Source of the DNA: Paramagnetospirillum kuznetsovii
GTDB taxonomy: Bacteria > Pseudomonadota > Alphaproteobacteria > Rhodospirillales > Magnetospirillaceae
Reading direction: 5' to 3'
NCBI RefSeq assembly: GCF_003284725.1
Contig: NZ_PGTO01000006.1
Location: 151,320 to 215,319 of the forward strand
DNA: 64,000 nucleotides
A program made the translations under genes and the position numbers. Under the pieces are notes generated by a model. The model was not told where the DNA came from. It did no database searches and saw only the letters and a list, made by a program, of their open reading frames with translations. Below are positions 62,979 to 64,000 of this stretch, in pieces. Every line of letters starts with the position of its first letter. The first letter of the stretch is position 1.

Positions 62979-63477
62979 GGCGCGCTCACGATAGTGGCCG
63001 ACGGAGATTTTTCAACGCTTTTCTGACGAATTGTGAGTGATTGCGAGTACGTTAGAGGAAGGGCAAAATGCTTTAAGAGAACATACTAGGGTGTTTACTG
63101 GATGCGTTCCGGTGGTGTTTGAGTGCATCCCGGCATTGTGGTAAGTGTCAATTTCTATCAACTAAACAAAAACTAGAAGAGGCGCTTTGCTAATCTTGAG
63201 TAAATCGGGGGGTGCGCTGCGGCGAATACCTGCTTTCTCATTAGTATAACCTACATATTAAATGGCGTCCGTTCGTCCGGAGTTGACGGCATTGAACACG
63301 GATGTTAATGAGGATGTATCGCCTCAGGCAAGCTGTGGGCGCATGACGTGTACGCATAGGTGCCATCATGGGCCTGCGCGCTCTGGAATCACAAAAACCG
63401 GCTTGAAGACCGGGCGTGGAAAACATCATTCGCTGAACCCACCGGGTTTGCTGCGGTGACAAAGTGGAGGGTCTAAA
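62979..63477. other. Long low-GC intergenic region before yjcH-actP
   Basis: About 500 bp without a supported gene; 63050-63270 is distinctly AT-rich compared with its surroundings. GGATGC (63098-63103) can pair with GCATCC (63124-63129). GGAGGG just before 63478 is the ribosome site of the next gene. It probably holds the divergent promoters of the CBS/DUF294 gene and the symporter operon; I see no clear sigma-factor or regulator consensus. Confidence 0.5.
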
Positions 63478-63813
63478 GTGAGCTCATCAAGCCAACCATC
63501 GGCCGCGCATCTCGCGAGCGTCGATCACATTCGGAACAATCCGAAATTCGCCGAACTGGTCAGCAAGCGCACGACGTTCGCATGGACGTTGTCCGCCGTC
63601 ATGTTGATCATCTATTACGGCTTCATCCTGATCATCGCCTTCAACAAGGCTTGGCTCGGCACGTTGCTGTCGCCCAACGGCGTCACCACCATCGGCTTCC
63701 CGATCGGTGTGGGCGTCATTCTCAGCGCCATCGCGCTGACCGGCATCTATGTCTATCGCGCCAATGGCGAGTTCGACGAGTTGAACCGCCAGATCATCGA
63801 GGAATCCCGCTAA
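63478..63813 (+). CDS. DUF485 small membrane protein (YjcH-like)
   Basis: 111 aa from GTG 63478 (GGAGGG upstream). [41 protein letters not shown] is the DUF485 signature, followed by a second membrane span ([31 protein letters not shown]). It is the usual partner gene of the acetate permease ActP. Overlaps the next gene as TAATG. Confidence 0.92.
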   Translation: MSSSSQPSAAHLASVDHIRNNPKFAELVSKRTTFAWTLSAVMLIIYYGFILIIAFNKAWLGTLLSPNGVTTIGFPIGVGVILSAIALTGIYVYRANGEFDELNRQIIEESR

Positions 63814-64000
63814 TGAAGACGATGAAGACCGCATTCGCGGCCGCGCTCGCCATCGGCGGCACGGTCGCCCTCAGCTCCGCCGCCTACGCGGCCGGCGCTG
63901 ACCTCGGCAACGCCGCCAAGCAGGCCACCAACTGGCATGCCATCATCATGTTCGTGATCTTCGTGGGCATGACGCTGGGCATCACCTACTGGGCGGCCGG
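63813..64000 (+). CDS. actP: Sodium:solute symporter, ActP-like (5' part only)
   Basis: The first 62 codons are visible before the window edge: signal peptide ([26 protein letters not shown]), then [23 protein letters not shown], the first membrane span of ActP-type acetate/glycolate:cation symporters, which keep a cleavable signal. Assignment rests on this start and the DUF485 neighbour. Confidence 0.85.
   Translation, partial: MKTMKTAFAAALAIGGTVALSSAAYAAGADLGNAAKQATNWHAIIMFVIFVGMTLGITYWAA

Overview
The window looks like chromosome from a high-GC alphaproteobacterium, most likely a Magnetospirillum-type member of the Rhodospirillaceae. The basis is: a two-piece (circularly permuted) alphaproteobacterial tmRNA with tag ANDNVELAAAA; an alpha-type SspB; a non-Tat (clade II) nitrous oxide reductase cluster next to menaquinone genes; and many hemerythrin/PAS/c-di-GMP signalling proteins. 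The genus is inference from family knowledge, not from a search.

Layout. 1-3.0 kb: a TfoX-like gene cut by the left edge, then an AT-rich ~1.1 kb insert holding a HEPN-like gene, bounded by two copies of the last codons of class I fumarase, then fumarase itself. 3.1-8 kb: sspB beside its functional partner, the split ssrA/tmRNA, then the overlapping run thyA-folA-sppA-SDR. 8-16 kb: two unrecognised tandem paralogues, then map, sfsA, an NDUFAF5-like methyltransferase, comF, grxC, a nitrilase-family amidase, a small methyltransferase and DUF1178. 16-23 kb: a signalling block on the minus strand (triple-PAS histidine kinase; a metallo-beta-lactamase/cNMP/cNMP/hemerythrin fusion; a zinc-sensor-like diguanylate cyclase overlapping an EAL protein with a cNMP domain).

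23-38 kb: copper delivery (DUF2946, PCu(A)C, TlpA-like, Sco) divergent from the nos cluster nosZ-cytc-cytc-nosB?-nosD-nosG-nosH-nosF-nosL-nosY, whose last gene overlaps menG(ubiE)-menA. Read together: copper chaperones load CuA/CuZ, NosGH probably takes electrons from menaquinol, di-haem cytochromes pass them to NosZ, and NosDFYL mature the copper site. An FNR/DNR-like box lies upstream of nosZ.

38-44 kb: BASS transporter, AcuI-type oxidoreductase, YjgN/M48 pair, msrP-msrQ and a secreted unknown. 44-54 kb: glycogen operon glgB-(phd-relE toxin-antitoxin)-glgX-malQ-glgP on the minus strand. 54-59 kb: a small membrane protein, TolC-like channel, TPR-glycosyltransferase and GntR regulator. 59-64 kb: a membrane PAS/kinase-like-DnaQ exonuclease fusion, a tiny membrane protein, a CBS-DUF294 nucleotidyltransferase-like protein, and the start of yjcH-actP (acetate/solute symport), a set often found together.

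Small repeats are common at gene junctions. One GC-rich palindromic family appears three times, and two copies sit at start codons with what look like target duplications of the downstream gene's first codons. All calls are by eye; no searches or folding programs were run.
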